Below, piece after piece: positions 62,891 to 64,000 of a stretch of 64,000 bases of DNA. Origin of the DNA: Delphinus delphis (taxonomy: Eukaryota; Chordata; Mammalia; Artiodactyla; Delphinidae); NCBI RefSeq assembly GCF_949987515.2, contig NW_027192658.1:3038001-3102000 (forward strand), given 5' to 3'. Every line of letters starts with the position of its first letter. Position 1 is the stretch's first letter. The notes beneath the pieces are model-generated. The model had not been told where the DNA came from, ran no database searches, and saw only the letters and a program-made list of their open reading frames with translations. The translations under genes and the position numbers were made by a program.

Positions 62891-64000
62891 AGGATTGGAG
62901 AGGTTCGGTGAGCAAATGAAGACCCTTTGAAGTCATATTGCATGGTACCCATTACACGGGTCTCAACTCTCCAGGTTTAAGGTATTCTTCCTTCAGCTAA
63001 AACATGCATGTGGAACCCAAGTATGATCAACCATGTGAACGGGAGACGTGTTAAAATATGTCTCAGTTTTCCTCCCCTGGTACTCGGGTGCAACATTCCA
63101 GACGCTTTACTGACACTCTCCCGACTTGGAGAGTCAGTCCCTTTAACCTCCTGTTTGGCCCAGTTTGCAATTTCTGCGGAAGATGAACAGGAATAGTGAG
63201 AACCAATGAGAGGCTAGCTGGAGGTGTCTGGACGGGCAAATTTAACTCTCATTTCCCACCAGGAAGAGGAATTAACCAAAGGCTCAGCATGCCGGACCGG
63301 AACCAGATTAGGGCCTGAAGCCATCCTGCGGTGTTGCGGCCAGGTCACAAGAAAGCGAGTTGAAGAAAGGAGCTCAAGGGCACTGTAATTCACAAACCTG
63401 CAGAGTTATAAATGACAGCTATCGTCCAAAAATAGACTGAAGTAAGGCTGCCAAGAGGACTTGAAAGTGGGGCAGAATTGCAGGAGACCGATTTCAGGAG
63501 GTAGACTGGAATTGCATTGAAAGCATAGGAAAAGAGGCAGAACGTCCACAATGATGCACTTGGCCAAAAAGGGCGTATGCGTTTTTTCCTGAATATATTC
63601 AGGAAAAAACGCATACGCCCTTTTTGGCCAACCAAGCAAGCTTGCAAAGGAAATCTGCACTACAATGAAGTCTCACTTCCCCCCGGTCAAAAGGGCCATC
63701 TGAAAAAAGTGTAAAATCCAGAAAGGCAGGACAGGCCATGGAGAACTGGGAGCCTTGTTATGCTGATGGGCGGGATGTAAATTGCCAACAGACACTCGGG
63801 AGAAGTGTATGGTGTTTCCTGAAACATCTAAAAAACAAAGCAACAGAGCCTAGGGCACTGCCACTTATGGTCCTATAGCTTAGGGAAATTAAAATCAAAA
63901 AGACACAGCCACCCCAAAGTTTGGGACGCCTCTGTTTACAAGAACCTCGTTTACAGTACAAGTTCAACATCGCAGAAAGTGAAAAATGGATAAAGAAGTT
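62891..64000 (+). repeat. satellite monomer B27 (type B), cut by window end
   Basis: First 1,110 bp only. Perfect palindrome 63560-63631. Confidence 0.95.

Larger units (their letters stand above)
25576..64000 (+). repeat. main 1.58-kb satellite array (B3 right part to B27)
   Basis: Uninterrupted direct array of 24 canonical monomers (B4-B27, the last cut by the window end) with spacing of 1578-1580 bp. Plan of one monomer from the 'aggattggag' start: 1-about 580 unrecognised sequence; about 580-670 weak L1 ORF2 similarity; 671-742 mariner-like palindrome; about 743-1270 decayed L1 ORF2 C-terminus; about 1270-1579 L1 3' UTR-derived. Matching L1 blocks include 'tgaagtctcac', 'aaaatggataaagaag', 'ctgaaataagtcacacag' and 'ttagaaaaccaacttatg'. 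Monomers become more uniform toward the right. By analogy with known cetacean satellites this is C-band heterochromatin. Confidence 0.96.

Noticed and set aside
26566..64000. CENP-B box in the monomer
   Set aside because: I looked for TTCG, four bases, A, two bases, CGGG on both strands at the TTCG and CGGG sites of the monomer. Spacing or key bases never fit. A full motif scan would settle it.
25576..64000. Multi-copy gene cluster (for example an rDNA-like array)
   Set aside because: No rRNA-like, histone-like or other conserved coding sequence is present in the monomer. The only recognisable content is dead L1 and mariner-like DNA.

Overview
The window is eukaryotic satellite heterochromatin. 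I support no intact protein-coding gene, and I saw no rRNA, tRNA or CRISPR array. Every open frame listed across it is short. Most recur once per monomer because the satellite repeats, so they are shadows.

Most of the window is a head-to-tail satellite with a monomer of about 1,579 bp, all in one orientation. The right half of each monomer is a decayed cetartiodactyl-type LINE-1 3' end (C-terminal ORF2 plus 3' UTR). Into that half is set a 72-bp near-perfect palindrome whose ends look like mariner terminal inverted repeats. From memory, a roughly 1.58-kb L1-derived repeat is the delphinid form of the 'common cetacean' heterochromatic satellite, and other cetaceans carry a form of about 1.74-1.76 kb. 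I therefore infer a dolphin-family whale. This rests on repeat length and L1 content, not on a database match.

Layout: 1-76 is the edge of a satellite array. 77-5148 is a non-satellite island: an L1 3' fragment, an A-rich tail, 1.3 kb of unrecognised GC-rich DNA, a wrecked class I endogenous retrovirus with an LTR-like 3' region, and an L1 3' UTR piece. 5149-8641 holds two old, diverged monomers of 1,740 and 1,753 bp (A1, A2). 8642-16421 holds 1.58-kb monomers (A3-A7). At about 16,345 the whole arrangement starts again: 16346 onward repeats position 1 onward at a constant offset of 16,345 bp. Island copy 2 is 16422-21493, old monomers B1-B2 are 21494-24986, and monomers B3-B27 run uninterrupted to the window end.

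The main points of interest are: ancestral-length and derived-length monomers side by side, with the exact 167-bp deletion visible; the mariner-like palindrome, which is perfect in 18 of the 24 canonical monomers of the second array; a trimeric higher-order repeat of about 4.74 kb in the right part of the array with a dimeric pattern to its left; and a 16.3-kb tandem duplication whose island part is almost unchanged while its satellite part has diverged much more. There are no operons or working gene sets. The interactions here are recombination, conversion and duplication among repeats.
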